From: an uncultured Clostridia bacterium
GTDB lineage: Bacteria > Bacillota > Clostridia > Christensenellales > Borkfalkiaceae
DNA length: 64,000 bases
Direction of reading: 5' to 3'
Assembly (NCBI GenBank): GCA_944341075.1
Contig: CALVLV010000009.1
Location: 1 to 64,000 of the forward strand
Shown here: one piece after another, positions 43,401 through 52,592 of the stretch
Position numbering within the stretch: position 1 is the first letter of the stretch
How the letters are laid out: the number at the start of each line of letters is the position of its first letter
Made by a program: the position numbers and the translations under genes
The notes under the pieces: model-generated
Seen by the model: the letters and a program-made list of their open reading frames with translations, nothing else
What the model was told of the DNA's origin: nothing
Databases searched by the model: none

Positions 43401-46400
43401 ATGAAACTCCAAAAGTATAAGCCACTGCTTCGCGGCGTTGCCGCAACGGCGGCTGCACTCCTTACCCTCTCAACGGTTGCTTACGGGGTCGCCAAATCTG
43501 ACCTTGCGATCGGCTGGGTAGATGGATTTTTTGGTGTGAAAGACCGTACTATCTACGAGGACAGAACGGAAACTATTCCCGGCTATACAATACCCGGCGC
43601 AACGGAAGGATATTCGTACCTTAAAGGTAAAGAATATGATACCCAATATGCTTCTGCGGAAGCCTATGCCGCAGCGCTCAGGGATCATGCCATAAAGCAG
43701 GGCGAAGAGGGCTTTGCGCTTTTAAAGAATGATAACGACGCGCTTCCCCTCAACAAGTCGACAGCAGGCAAAAAGGTTGCTTTGTTTGGTTGGGGCGCAT
43801 ATAACATGCCTACAGGTCACACCGGCGTAGTTGCAGGCAACGGTAGTCGTGCCGACAGTACCGATGTTTATAAGCAGATCACCCTTAAAGACGCCTTCGA
43901 CAATATAGACGGCATAGAGGTGAATAACACAGTTGCAGGCGATCAGTTCACAGGCGCAATGAAGAGTCCTTCTCTCGGTGGGAGAGGGCAACCTAGTGTG
44001 CCTTGGAGCGAATTTGAGTATACAATACCCGAAGTTGCCCCTGAAGCCGATGTGACCGGAAAGTGGTCTATCAACAAGGCAGAAACTACAGGCATAGTAG
44101 TGCTCGGCCGTGGCGGCGGCGAAGGCAACAACTACAAGGTAGACGCCGCCACCAATGCTGAAGATCCCCTTGCACTCTCTGAAGACGAGCTTGAAATTGT
44201 TAAGCTTGCCAAAGATAAGTGCGCAAAGGTAGTTGTGCTTATAGTTTCGGCAAACGCAATGGAGCTTGGCCCCCTTGTTGAAGATGGCGGCGAGTACGAA
44301 GTAGACGCCATAGGCTTCTGCGGCATACCCAACGACTTCCAGTATCAGGGCATTGCCAACGTGCTTGCGGGCAAAGTTAACGCCACGGGCGGCCTCACCG
44401 ATACATACGTATATGATAATACTTATACTCCCGCTTCCATAAACATGGGCCAGCAGCAGTATTCCGACCTTAATACAATAAGCTCGTTTGAAGATCCTCT
44501 TAACAGAGGCGACGTAGACTTTAAGGCCAACAACTATATAGTAGAGGCCGAGGGCATATATGTTGGTTATAAGTACTACGAAACCCGTTACTTTGATTCT
44601 ATTGTAGACCCCGAAGGCACCAATGCCACGGCTACCATAGGTTCCACCGCGGTAGGCGAGGCTTGGGACTATGCCAACGAAGTGGTGTTCCCCTTCGGCC
44701 AGAGCCTTTCTTATCTTGACTATACTCAGGAAATACTTGATGTTGTAGTAGATAATAAGCAGACGGGCAATATTACCGCAACAGTGAGGGTAACAAATAA
44801 TAGCGATGAAGATGGCTACTTCCTTGCCCAGCTGTATGTAAGCAAGCCCTACACCGATTACGATAAGGAGCACAACGTTGAAAAATCGGCAATAGACTTC
44901 CTTAACTCCAAAAAGGTAGAAGTTAAGGCCGGTCAGAGCGAAGAAGTGGAAATAACCCTTCCCACAAGGTACCTTGCAAGCTGGGATTCTTCTGCGCTCA
45001 ACGGCGCAGGCACCTATGTGCTTGACGAAGGCGAATACATATTCACCGCTGCCGCAGGTTCGCATGCAGCTGTTAACAATGTTTTGGATTACCTCGGTAA
45101 AGATACCGACGAAACCACTACTATAAACAGGGTTACAACATGGGAACTTGAAGAATTCGACGACGAAACATTCTCTGAATCCAACGGCGTTGAAGTGCGC
45201 AACCAGATGGAAAATGCCGATATCAACTACTTCCTCGGCGAAGACACTGTTACCTACCTTTCGCGCAGCGACTGGCAGGGCACGTTCCCCAAGAACTATA
45301 CCGACTATGTAAACGACAGCGGCATAAAGTCTGAAGAAAAGTTCACTATCAAGGGCGCTGAAAAGGAAGAGGAGTGGCTGATTGAGCTTATAAGCGCACA
45401 GTATAAAGTTACTCCCACTACAGATGAGTCTAAGTGGGCAAAGGTAGAAGCCACTCTGCCTGAAAATGTGGGTGCAAGAAAAGAATTTAATACCGTTTGG
45501 GAATACATAATGAATCTTGCAACTACCGATCCTGAAGCATTCAGCGATATAAACTCAGATGAGTGGCAGGCAGTTGCGGCGGCAATACCTCTCGGTACGG
45601 CAATAGCCAGCGTTCCCCAGGGTGGCCATGCAACGCAGGTATTCCCCGGCATAGGCAACCCCGGCAGCGTGCAGTCAGAAAGTGTTGCGGGCTATTCGCA
45701 GACACTGAAACTTAATGAAGACGGCACAAAGACCATGAAGCTCAACGTGGCTTCCAACACTCTCCTCGGCTCAAGCTTCAACCCCGACTTTGCATATGAA
45801 TGGGGCCTTATGGAGGGCGAAGGCGGCCTGTGGCTTCAGGAAACCGAAAGCCCCAGAGAATATTCTGCCAACGCCGTAACGGTATGGGGCGCAGGCCTCA
45901 ACCAGCACAGGCACGCATATAACGGCCGTAACTCAGAATACATGTCCGAAGATCCCATGCTCACCAACCGCATAGGCGAGGCACAGCTTCGCGGCGCAGT
46001 TGAAAAGGGCTCTATCTGCGGCCCCAAGCATATGGGCTTCAATGATCAGGAACTTAACCGTCAGGGTGTTGCATGCTATATGACGGAACAGAAAGTGCGC
46101 GAAACCGATACCCGCTGCTACGAAGGCGCTCTGCGCGTAGATGAAGGCAACGGCACCGGCGTAATGATGTCCTTTGCACGCATAGGCGCAACCAACAGTA
46201 CCAACAGCGTGGGTTATATAAAGAATATAATGCGCGGCGAATGGGGCTTCACGGGCATAATCACCACCGATATGGGTATGGGCGCAGGCTATCACGAAAT
46301 GGGCGCTCTGATAATGGCTACTGTAAACGAACTTGCAGGCTTCGGTTCCAATCCCTTCTACATGGTAGACCCCAGCGACTACAAGACGGAAAGCTCGGCA

Positions 46401-46742
46401 GACAACGCTGTAGTAAGTAGCAAGTGGAACTACATAACCCTCGGTGACGCAAGAAAGGATCCTGCATTTGCAGAACAGTCCCGTCAGACAGCTCTGTATA
46501 CTCTCTTTACCATAGCTCGCAGCGGCTCCGGTCTGTACGTAGAGCGTGTTGCGAACACCGGCGAAGATATAGTGGTGCCCGAATATACTATTACTACCAG
46601 CGTTCCCGTAGGTACAATGGATAAGGCTCCTTGGGAGAACATATTCATCGCGCTCGAAGCTGTGTTCGGCATTCTCACCGGCGTTGCAGGCATAGCCTGG
46701 ATAGCTTCTGAAGTAATGTCTATAAAGAATAAGGAGGACTGA
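43401..46742 (+). CDS. Permuted GH3 glycosidase anchored at both ends
   Basis: 1113 residues, the longest of the family here; AGAGGAGGG precedes the ATG. N-terminal helix about 13-35; C-terminal helix about 1078-1102. Sandwich domain first (QGEEGFALLKNDNDALPL near 97, LGRGGGEGNNY near 236), FnIII domain (FGQSLSYLDY near 432), then TIM barrel (GAGLNQHRHAYNGRNSEYM, KHMGFNDQELNR, nucleophile Asp957 in IITTDMG). The barrel differs most from the paralogues, with QGGHATQVFPGIG in place of the usual NGPxG loop, which suggests another specificity. The small membrane protein gene starts one base after its stop. Divergent from the DeoR-type gene. Confidence 0.9.
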   Translation: MKLQKYKPLLRGVAATAAALLTLSTVAYGVAKSDLAIGWVDGFFGVKDRTIYEDRTETIPGYTIPGATEGYSYLKGKEYDTQYASAEAYAAALRDHAIKQGEEGFALLKNDNDALPLNKSTAGKKVALFGWGAYNMPTGHTGVVAGNGSRADSTDVYKQITLKDAFDNIDGIEVNNTVAGDQFTGAMKSPSLGGRGQPSVPWSEFEYTIPEVAPEADVTGKWSINKAETTGIVVLGRGGGEGNNYKVDAATNAEDPLALSEDELEIVKLAKDKCAKVVVLIVSANAMELGPLVEDGGEYEVDAIGFCGIPNDFQYQGIANVLAGKVNATGGLTDTYVYDNTYTPASINMGQQQYSDLNTISSFEDPLNRGDVDFKANNYIVEAEGIYVGYKYYETRYFDSIVDPEGTNATATIGSTAVGEAWDYANEVVFPFGQSLSYLDYTQEILDVVVDNKQTGNITATVRVTNNSDEDGYFLAQLYVSKPYTDYDKEHNVEKSAIDFLNSKKVEVKAGQSEEVEITLPTRYLASWDSSALNGAGTYVLDEGEYIFTAAAGSHAAVNNVLDYLGKDTDETTTINRVTTWELEEFDDETFSESNGVEVRNQMENADINYFLGEDTVTYLSRSDWQGTFPKNYTDYVNDSGIKSEEKFTIKGAEKEEEWLIELISAQYKVTPTTDESKWAKVEATLPENVGARKEFNTVWEYIMNLATTDPEAFSDINSDEWQAVAAAIPLGTAIASVPQGGHATQVFPGIGNPGSVQSESVAGYSQTLKLNEDGTKTMKLNVASNTLLGSSFNPDFAYEWGLMEGEGGLWLQETESPREYSANAVTVWGAGLNQHRHAYNGRNSEYMSEDPMLTNRIGEAQLRGAVEKGSICGPKHMGFNDQELNRQGVACYMTEQKVRETDTRCYEGALRVDEGNGTGVMMSFARIGATNSTNSVGYIKNIMRGEWGFTGIITTDMGMGAGYHEMGALIMATVNELAGFGSNPFYMVDPSDYKTESSADNAVVSSKWNYITLGDARKDPAFAEQSRQTALYTLFTIARSGSGLYVERVANTGEDIVVPEYTITTSVPVGTMDKAPWENIFIALEAVFGILTGVAGIAWIASEVMSIKNKED

Positions 46743-46743
46743 T

Positions 46744-47265
46744 ATGAACTTTATTAAAAAGCAGGGCATAGGCACCTGGATATCGTTAGGGGCGATCCTT
46801 CTTTCAATAATCGCGCTCATTATATATGGTGCGGCGACGGGCGCAGGCAACGGCCTTGAAATAGCCAGCGGCTCTGAAAACTTTTACGACTTCAACCGCG
46901 GCCCCGATTTGCAGATGAAATCGCTTGTTGTTGTATGCGCAGTGCTCGCCCTTGTGTTCCTTGCTGTGGCAATAGTGCTTGGCGAACTCAAGCTTGAAGG
47001 CATTGCCGGCAAGGTGTGCGGCGTGGCAAGCAACGCACTCAGAATAGTTGCACCCGCGCTTATTATAGTCGCGTTACTCAACTTCCTGTACGGTTCATTC
47101 ACCGGCCTCGGCTGGACGTTCTTCTCAAATGAAGAGTTGGCTATTTTTGCCGAAGCAACAAAAGTTGGCCAGCAGGTTATAGCAGGACTTGTTATATTTG
47201 TTATCGCGGCCATCGCGACCATTGTTGCAGCCTTCTTCGGAATGGTTAAAAAAGAAGAGGCATAA
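46744..47265 (+). CDS. Four-helix membrane protein paired with GH3
   Basis: 173 residues with hydrophobic helices at about 10-30, 58-80, 95-118 and 145-167 and a short KKEEA tail. It starts one base after the GH3 stop, with AAGGAGG inside the end of that gene, so the pair is translationally linked. The start GIGTWISLGAILLSIIALIIYG echoes the RIGFY...IIYS pattern of the proteins at 11857 and 34495. The GLGWTFFSNEEL segment probably lies on the outer face. Followed by a strong terminator, so this enzyme/membrane-protein pair forms its own two-gene unit. Function unknown. Confidence 0.8.
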   Translation: MNFIKKQGIGTWISLGAILLSIIALIIYGAATGAGNGLEIASGSENFYDFNRGPDLQMKSLVVVCAVLALVFLAVAIVLGELKLEGIAGKVCGVASNALRIVAPALIIVALLNFLYGSFTGLGWTFFSNEELAIFAEATKVGQQVIAGLVIFVIAAIATIVAAFFGMVKKEEA

Positions 47266-47293
47266 TTAAAGCGACATTTTAACCTTTCCTTGG

Positions 47294-47335
47294 TCGGGCG
47301 CACACGGCTTCGTCCGTGTGCGCCCGAATTTTTTT
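47294..47335 (+). terminator. Strong intrinsic terminator
   Basis: TCGGGCGCACACGG pairs perfectly with CCGTGTGCGCCCGA (47294-47307 with 47314-47327), then ATTTTTTT. Separates the GH3 pair from the rhamnose operon. Confidence 0.92.
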
Positions 47336-47387
47336 AAAACACATTTTTATTCGCCGCCCGCGCGGCGCACTATGGCAAACAAAAATA

Positions 47388-47416
47388 TTGCAAACAACGA
47401 TTATAAATATTATAAT
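47388..47416 (+). promoter_or_regulatory. Sigma-A promoter of the rhamnose operon
   Basis: -35 TTGCAA (47388-47393), 17-bp spacer, -10 TATAAT (47411-47416), in an AT-rich stretch 22 bp before the first start codon. No TTTGATTGAA box is present. Confidence 0.7.
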
Positions 47417-47437
47417 AAATTCGGGGAGGACTTAAAG

Positions 47438-49981
47438 ATGCAATTGGTGGTAAAAACAGAAAATCTTTTAAAAGGCTGCGTTACCGATGAAAAGCGGCCC
47501 AGGTTCTCTTTTTACATAACATCCGATAAACAGGGCGCCGAACTCAAAGAGGCGGTTATATCGGTTGGTGACTGGTCGCACAAAACGCGCGAGCAGGTTC
47601 TTATACCCTACGGCGGACAGCCGCTTAAGCCCTTCACCGAATATACTGTAAAAGTTTGCGCCAAAGACAACTTTGGCGAAGAGGCGTGCGCCGAAACAAA
47701 GTTCTGCACGGGCAGGCTGGACACGCCGTGGAGGGCGCAGTGGATAACCGACGGGGCTTATAACTTTACCGAAAAAAAGGTTTCGCCCGTGCCCATGACC
47801 TTCCGCAAAAAATTAAACCTGAAAAAAACGGTGGCCCGCGCCGTGATATATTCTACGGCAATGGGCATATACGACTTATATATAAACGGCAAAATGGTGA
47901 GCGACAGGTATTTTGCCCCCGGCTTTACCTCTTACAAGCACACGCTTGCCTACCAGACGTACGACGTGACGAATTTTATTACCGGGTCTGACGAGGTAAG
48001 TTTTATTGTTGCAGGCGGCTGGGCGGTAGGCTCGTTCGTGTTCACCCGCAAAAACCGCATATCGGCAAAGCGGCAGGCGCTGCTCGCCGAAATACGCATA
48101 GAGTATGCGGACGGCTCTTCTGAAGTGGTCGGCACAGACTCGGGCTGGCAGGTCACCGAGGGCGGCAACTACCTTATGGCAGACTTTTACGACGGCGAAA
48201 CTTACAACGCCGCCGCAGACATAAATAAAAACGCGTGGAGGGACGCCTGCGTTGAAAAGCTTGGCATCGCTCCCCGCATAGTGGCGGAGATGGGTTCGCC
48301 CGTGCTCCCCCACGAGGTGATGGCGCCCGTTTCGTGCACGCAGCGCGGCGACGAGCTGATATTCGACTTCGGCCAGAACTTTGCGGGCGTAATCTGCGCG
48401 CAGATAAACGGCAAAAGCGGGCAGCAGGTGGTGTTCCGCCACGCCGAAGTGCTCAACGACGACGGCACCCTTGCCACGCAGCTGCTGCGCTCGGCAAAGG
48501 CCACGGCAACTTACATATGCAAAGACGGCGCGCAGAGCTATTCGCCCCGCTTTACCTACATGGGCTTCAGGTATGTGGGCGTAAAGGGCATACCGCGCGA
48601 AGACCTCACCCTTACGGCGCGCGCAATATATTCGGATATAGATATATGCGGCAGCTTTTCGTGCTCGGACGAGCGCATAAATAGGCTGCAGTCCAACATA
48701 ATGTGGAGCGCCAGATCCAACTTTGTGGATATCCCCACCGACTGCCCCCAGCGCGACGAACGCATGGGCTGGACGGGCGACATAGCCGTGTTTGCGCCCA
48801 CCGCGTGCTTCAACATGGATATATCGCGCTTTATAGAAAAGTGGCTGAACGACCTTAAGGACGAACAGCTTAAAACGGGCGGCATACCAAACACCATACC
48901 CGTTCAGGGCTACGGTTTCCCCGCAACAATGCCCGTTATGGCAATGGATTTCTGGGGGGACGCGTGCATACTTGTGCCCTGGGCGCAGTACCTTGCCCGC
49001 GGCGATAAAAAGCTGCTGGAAAAGATGTACCCCACAATGAAAAAGTATGTAAACGCCTGCCGCTTCTGGGCAGGGTTCGGCATAGGCAAGGGGCGGTATA
49101 TATGGCATACCCCCGCGGTGCTGCACTTCGGCGACTGGATAGCGCCCGGCGTTCCCAAGATGAGCGACTGGCAAAAGCGCAGCAAGTGGACTGCCACAGC
49201 AAGCCTTGCCCACACCAGCGGCCTGCTTGCAAAAATAGCCGGCATGCTGGGAAAGACCGAGGACGAAAAGAAGTATTCGCAGCTCTCCCAAAAGGTTGCA
49301 GACGCGTATGTTTCGGTGTTTACCGACGGCAACGGAAGGCTTAAAAACGAGTTCCAGACGGCTTACGTCCTGCCGCTCGCCTTCGGCATGTTCCCCGAAG
49401 ACCAGCGCGAAAAGGCGGCCGAAAACCTTGAAAGGATAGTAAAGCAAAACAACTACTGCATAGGCACGGGCTTCCCCGGCACGCCATATATACTGTTCGC
49501 CCTTGCGGATAACGGCCGCAGGGAGGCGGCGTTCAAAATGCTCACCAACGAAAAGTGCCCTTCGTGGCTGTTCGAGGTGAAGGCGGGCGGCACCACCATA
49601 TGGGAGCGCTGGGACGCCCTTAAGGAGGACGGCACGCGCAACACCGGCGAAAACGACGGCACGGGCGGCATGGTATCGTTCAACCACTATGCAAGCGGCG
49701 CCGTGGGCGACTTTTTGTATAAGCGCGTTGCCGGCATAGAACCGCTTGAGGGCGGCTATAAAAGGTTCAGGGTGCAGCCCGTTATCGGCGGCGGCATAAC
49801 GTGGGTAAAGGTCTCTACCGCCACGCCGTACGGCACCGTTTCTTCCGACTGGAAGATAGAAGACGGCAAGTTTAAAATAAGCATATCTGTGCCCGTTTCC
49901 ACAATATGCGACCTCATTATGCCCGACGGCAGCGAGCGCATAGTGGAGAGCGGCAACTATCAGTTTGAATGTGCAGTATGA
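47438..49981 (+). CDS. Cytoplasmic alpha-L-rhamnosidase (GH78)
   Basis: 847 residues from the ATG behind GGGGAGGA. Upstream GTG codons in frame fall inside the terminator and promoter and are rejected. There is no signal peptide, so the enzyme acts inside the cell. The GH78 order is complete: an N-terminal Fn-like domain (about 5-95), a beta domain with YDLYINGKMVSDRYF, FTSYKHTLAYQTYDV and DFYDGETYNA, then FDFGQNFAGV. The (alpha/alpha)6 catalytic domain follows, with DIPTDCPQRDERMGWTGD and TIWERWDALKEDG...SFNHYASGAVGDFLY, and a C-terminal beta domain ends the protein. It heads the rhamnose operon and would release L-rhamnose from imported rhamnosides. The TGA overlaps the start of the kinase gene. 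Confidence 0.93.
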   Translation: MQLVVKTENLLKGCVTDEKRPRFSFYITSDKQGAELKEAVISVGDWSHKTREQVLIPYGGQPLKPFTEYTVKVCAKDNFGEEACAETKFCTGRLDTPWRAQWITDGAYNFTEKKVSPVPMTFRKKLNLKKTVARAVIYSTAMGIYDLYINGKMVSDRYFAPGFTSYKHTLAYQTYDVTNFITGSDEVSFIVAGGWAVGSFVFTRKNRISAKRQALLAEIRIEYADGSSEVVGTDSGWQVTEGGNYLMADFYDGETYNAAADINKNAWRDACVEKLGIAPRIVAEMGSPVLPHEVMAPVSCTQRGDELIFDFGQNFAGVICAQINGKSGQQVVFRHAEVLNDDGTLATQLLRSAKATATYICKDGAQSYSPRFTYMGFRYVGVKGIPREDLTLTARAIYSDIDICGSFSCSDERINRLQSNIMWSARSNFVDIPTDCPQRDERMGWTGDIAVFAPTACFNMDISRFIEKWLNDLKDEQLKTGGIPNTIPVQGYGFPATMPVMAMDFWGDACILVPWAQYLARGDKKLLEKMYPTMKKYVNACRFWAGFGIGKGRYIWHTPAVLHFGDWIAPGVPKMSDWQKRSKWTATASLAHTSGLLAKIAGMLGKTEDEKKYSQLSQKVADAYVSVFTDGNGRLKNEFQTAYVLPLAFGMFPEDQREKAAENLERIVKQNNYCIGTGFPGTPYILFALADNGRREAAFKMLTNEKCPSWLFEVKAGGTTIWERWDALKEDGTRNTGENDGTGGMVSFNHYASGAVGDFLYKRVAGIEPLEGGYKRFRVQPVIGGGITWVKVSTATPYGTVSSDWKIEDGKFKISISVPVSTICDLIMPDGSERIVESGNYQFECAV

Positions 49982-51351
49982 AAAGATATTACCTCGCAAT
50001 AGATATAGGCGCCTCTTCCGGCAGGCACATGGTGGGCTGGCTTGAGGACGGAAAACTCAATTTAAGGGAAGTATATCGCTTTGCAAACGGGGCGGAGACG
50101 CATGGCGGCAGCCTCATGTGGAATGCCGCACGGCTGGAGCGCGAAGTTATAAACGGCCTCAAGGCCGCGGCGCAGCAGGGCTATACCCCCGAATATATAG
50201 GCATTGACACCTGGGCGGTGGACTATGCGCTGCTCGACGGCGGCGGAAATATAGTCGGCGACATATACTCCTACCGCGACGGCCGCACGCAGAGCATAAC
50301 GGACATCGTGCACGGCATAGCGCCGTTTGAATGGCTGTATTCCCGCACGGGCATACAGTTCCAGCCGTTCAACACCATATACCAGCTGTATGCCGACAAA
50401 GTCAGCGGAAAACTGGCCGGCGCGGCGCATCTTTTAATGCTGCCCGACTACCTCAATTACTGCCTTACGGGCGTAAAAAAGCAGGAGTACACCAACGCCA
50501 CATCCACGGGCATGGTCAATGCCCAAACGCACGATTGGGACTGGGATATCATTGATTTACTCGGCTTTGACCGCGCGCTGTTTCGTCCTCTTTCCCAGCC
50601 GGGCACCGTTGTGGGCAGGCTCAGGGAAGAGGTGTGCAGGCAGGTAGGCTACAGTGCAACGGTGGTGCTGCCTGCCACTCACGACACCGCCTCCGCCGTG
50701 CTTGCGGCGCCCATAGAGTTCGGGCAGGCATACATTTCTTCGGGCACATGGTCGCTGCTGGGCATCGAACAGCGCGCCGCGCACACCGATGAAAACAGCC
50801 GCCTTGCCAACTATTCCAACGAGGGCAGCATAAACTTTGCCTTCCGCTACCAGAAGAATATAATGGGGCTGTGGATGCTGCAGAGCATAAAGAGGGAGCT
50901 GCAAAGCATTACCTTCCCCGAACTTATAGCCATGGCGCGCGCCCAAAGGCCGGAATATACCGTAGACGTAAACGACAACAGGTTTCTTTCGCCCGACAGC
51001 ATGATCGCCGAAATATGCGCCGCCGTTGGCAAAGAGCTGAGCATCGAACAGACGGTGCGCACCATTTACGACAGCCTTGCCCTAAGTTACAGGCAGGCCG
51101 TAGAGGAGCTTGAGCGCAACACGGGCGCCCGCTGCGAAAGCATAAACATAATAGGCGGCGGCAGCCGCGACGGCCTTTTGAACGAGCTGACCGCGCGCGC
51201 CACCGGCAAAAAGGTGATAGCCGGGCCCTCGGAGGCTACGGCAACGGGCAACATGATAATGCAGATGATAAGCGCGGGCGAAATACCCGATATCGCGACT
51301 GCGAGAAACATAATAAAAAATTCATTTACCATACAGGAGGTGCAGGAATGA
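49978..51351 (+). CDS. rhaB: Rhamnulokinase
   Basis: 457 residues from the ATG that overlaps the GH78 stop (ATGA); a GTG 9 nt upstream is less likely. FGGY kinase with the RhaB-specific start YYLAIDIGASSGRHMVGW, then IGIDTWAVDYALLD, the DGRT motif, the PFNTIYQLYA and LLMLPDYLNYCLTG segments, PATHDTASAV, SSGTWSLLGIE, and INIIGGGSRDGLLNELTARATGKKVIAGPSEATATGN in the second lobe. Phosphorylates L-rhamnulose to L-rhamnulose 1-phosphate in the cytoplasm. Coupled at both ends by 4-base overlaps. Confidence 0.95.
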   Translation: MKRYYLAIDIGASSGRHMVGWLEDGKLNLREVYRFANGAETHGGSLMWNAARLEREVINGLKAAAQQGYTPEYIGIDTWAVDYALLDGGGNIVGDIYSYRDGRTQSITDIVHGIAPFEWLYSRTGIQFQPFNTIYQLYADKVSGKLAGAAHLLMLPDYLNYCLTGVKKQEYTNATSTGMVNAQTHDWDWDIIDLLGFDRALFRPLSQPGTVVGRLREEVCRQVGYSATVVLPATHDTASAVLAAPIEFGQAYISSGTWSLLGIEQRAAHTDENSRLANYSNEGSINFAFRYQKNIMGLWMLQSIKRELQSITFPELIAMARAQRPEYTVDVNDNRFLSPDSMIAEICAAVGKELSIEQTVRTIYDSLALSYRQAVEELERNTGARCESINIIGGGSRDGLLNELTARATGKKVIAGPSEATATGNMIMQMISAGEIPDIATARNIIKNSFTIQEVQE

Positions 51352-52589
51352 CGGCTTATGAACTTGCCGCAAAGGAGTATGCCTCGGCGGGCATAGATAC
51401 GGAGGCGGCAATAAACTGCCTGAAGGATATTCCCATATCAATTCATTGCTGGCAGGGCGACGACGTTGTAGGGCTGGATGGCGGCGGCAGCCTTTCCGGC
51501 GGCATACAGACGACGGGCAACTACCCCGGCAGGGCGAGAAATTTTGAGGAGTTAAAGGCCGATATAAAAGAGGCTTTCTCCTTAATGCCCGGTAAAAAGA
51601 GATTGAATCTTCACGCCAGCTATGCCATATTGAACGGCGAACAGGTCGATAGAAACGCCTACCGCCCCGAACATTTCAAACCGTGGGTGGACTTTGCAAA
51701 GGAGCTGGGGCTGGAAGGCATAGACTTCAACCCCACAATGTTCAGCCACAAAAACGTAAAGGACGGGCTGACTCTATCTTCTCCCGACGAAAATATAAGA
51801 AAGTTCTGGGTGGATCACTGCATAGCCTGCCTTAAGATAGCCGAATATTTCGCCGACGAATTCAATTCTCACTGCCTTGTAAATATTTGGATACCCGACG
51901 GCTTCAAGGACGTCCCCGCCGACAGGCTGACCCCCAGGCTGAGGCTTAAAGGCAGCTTAGATAAGATATTGGCCTGCGGATATGATAAAAATAAAGTGGT
52001 GGTAGCGGTTGAAAGCAAGGTGTTCGGCATAGGCGTTGAAAGCTACACCGTGGGCAGCAACGAGTTCTACCAGAACTATGCGGCAAAGAACGATATCTGC
52101 TGCCTTCTGGATAACGGCCACTATCACCCGTTGGAATACGTCTCCGATAAAATTCCCGCGCTGCTCGCGTTCTACGATAAGCTTGCGCTACACGTAACGC
52201 GCGGCGTTCGCTGGGACAGCGATCACGTTGTGCTCTTCGAGGACGAACTCAAGGAAATAGCCAAAGAAATAGTAAGGAATAACGCCATAGACAAGGTGAT
52301 GATAGGCCTTGACTACTTCGACGCCAGCATAAACAGGCTGTCGGCATGGGTGACGGGTCAGCGCGCTATGCAAAAGGCGCTGTTGTATGCCCTGCTTATA
52401 CCCCACGGAAAGCTGCGCAAGCTGCAGGACGACAGCGACTTCACTGAACTTATGGTTGCCCAGGAAGAGGTAAAGGATATGCCCTTCGGCGCGGTGTGGA
52501 AGGAGTACCTCTCCCGCGAGGGACTTGAAGAAGATTATCTTTCCCCTATACGGGCATATGAAAAAAATATATTAAAGGAAAGGAAGTGA
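51348..52589 (+). CDS. rhaA: L-rhamnose isomerase
   Basis: 413 residues; CAGGAGG lies before the ATG, which overlaps the rhaB stop. Diagnostic segments are ISIHCWQGDDVVGLDGGG near the start, TTGNYPGRARNFEEL, KRLNLHASYAI, LEGIDFNPTMFSHK with metal-binding residues, VNIWIPDGFKDVPADR, SKVFGIGVESYTVGSNEFY, LLDNGHYHPLE and the VTRGVRWDSDHVV segment. Length and sequence are those of bacterial RhaA, a metal-dependent TIM-barrel isomerase converting L-rhamnose to L-rhamnulose. Confidence 0.96.
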   Translation: MTAYELAAKEYASAGIDTEAAINCLKDIPISIHCWQGDDVVGLDGGGSLSGGIQTTGNYPGRARNFEELKADIKEAFSLMPGKKRLNLHASYAILNGEQVDRNAYRPEHFKPWVDFAKELGLEGIDFNPTMFSHKNVKDGLTLSSPDENIRKFWVDHCIACLKIAEYFADEFNSHCLVNIWIPDGFKDVPADRLTPRLRLKGSLDKILACGYDKNKVVVAVESKVFGIGVESYTVGSNEFYQNYAAKNDICCLLDNGHYHPLEYVSDKIPALLAFYDKLALHVTRGVRWDSDHVVLFEDELKEIAKEIVRNNAIDKVMIGLDYFDASINRLSAWVTGQRAMQKALLYALLIPHGKLRKLQDDSDFTELMVAQEEVKDMPFGAVWKEYLSREGLEEDYLSPIRAYEKNILKERK

Positions 52590-52592
52590 ATT

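Noticed and set aside
43401..47265. DeoR repressor as proven regulator of the rhamnose operon
   Set aside because: The family fits and it is close, but the TTTGATTGAA boxes are absent before the promoter at 47388, so the claim is not supported by the sequence.
47876..49999. 707-residue open frame on the - strand opposite the GH78 gene
   Set aside because: Antisense to a clearly recognisable GH78 enzyme; composition (Ala, Val, His, Arg, Tyr rich) is that of a codon-bias shadow.
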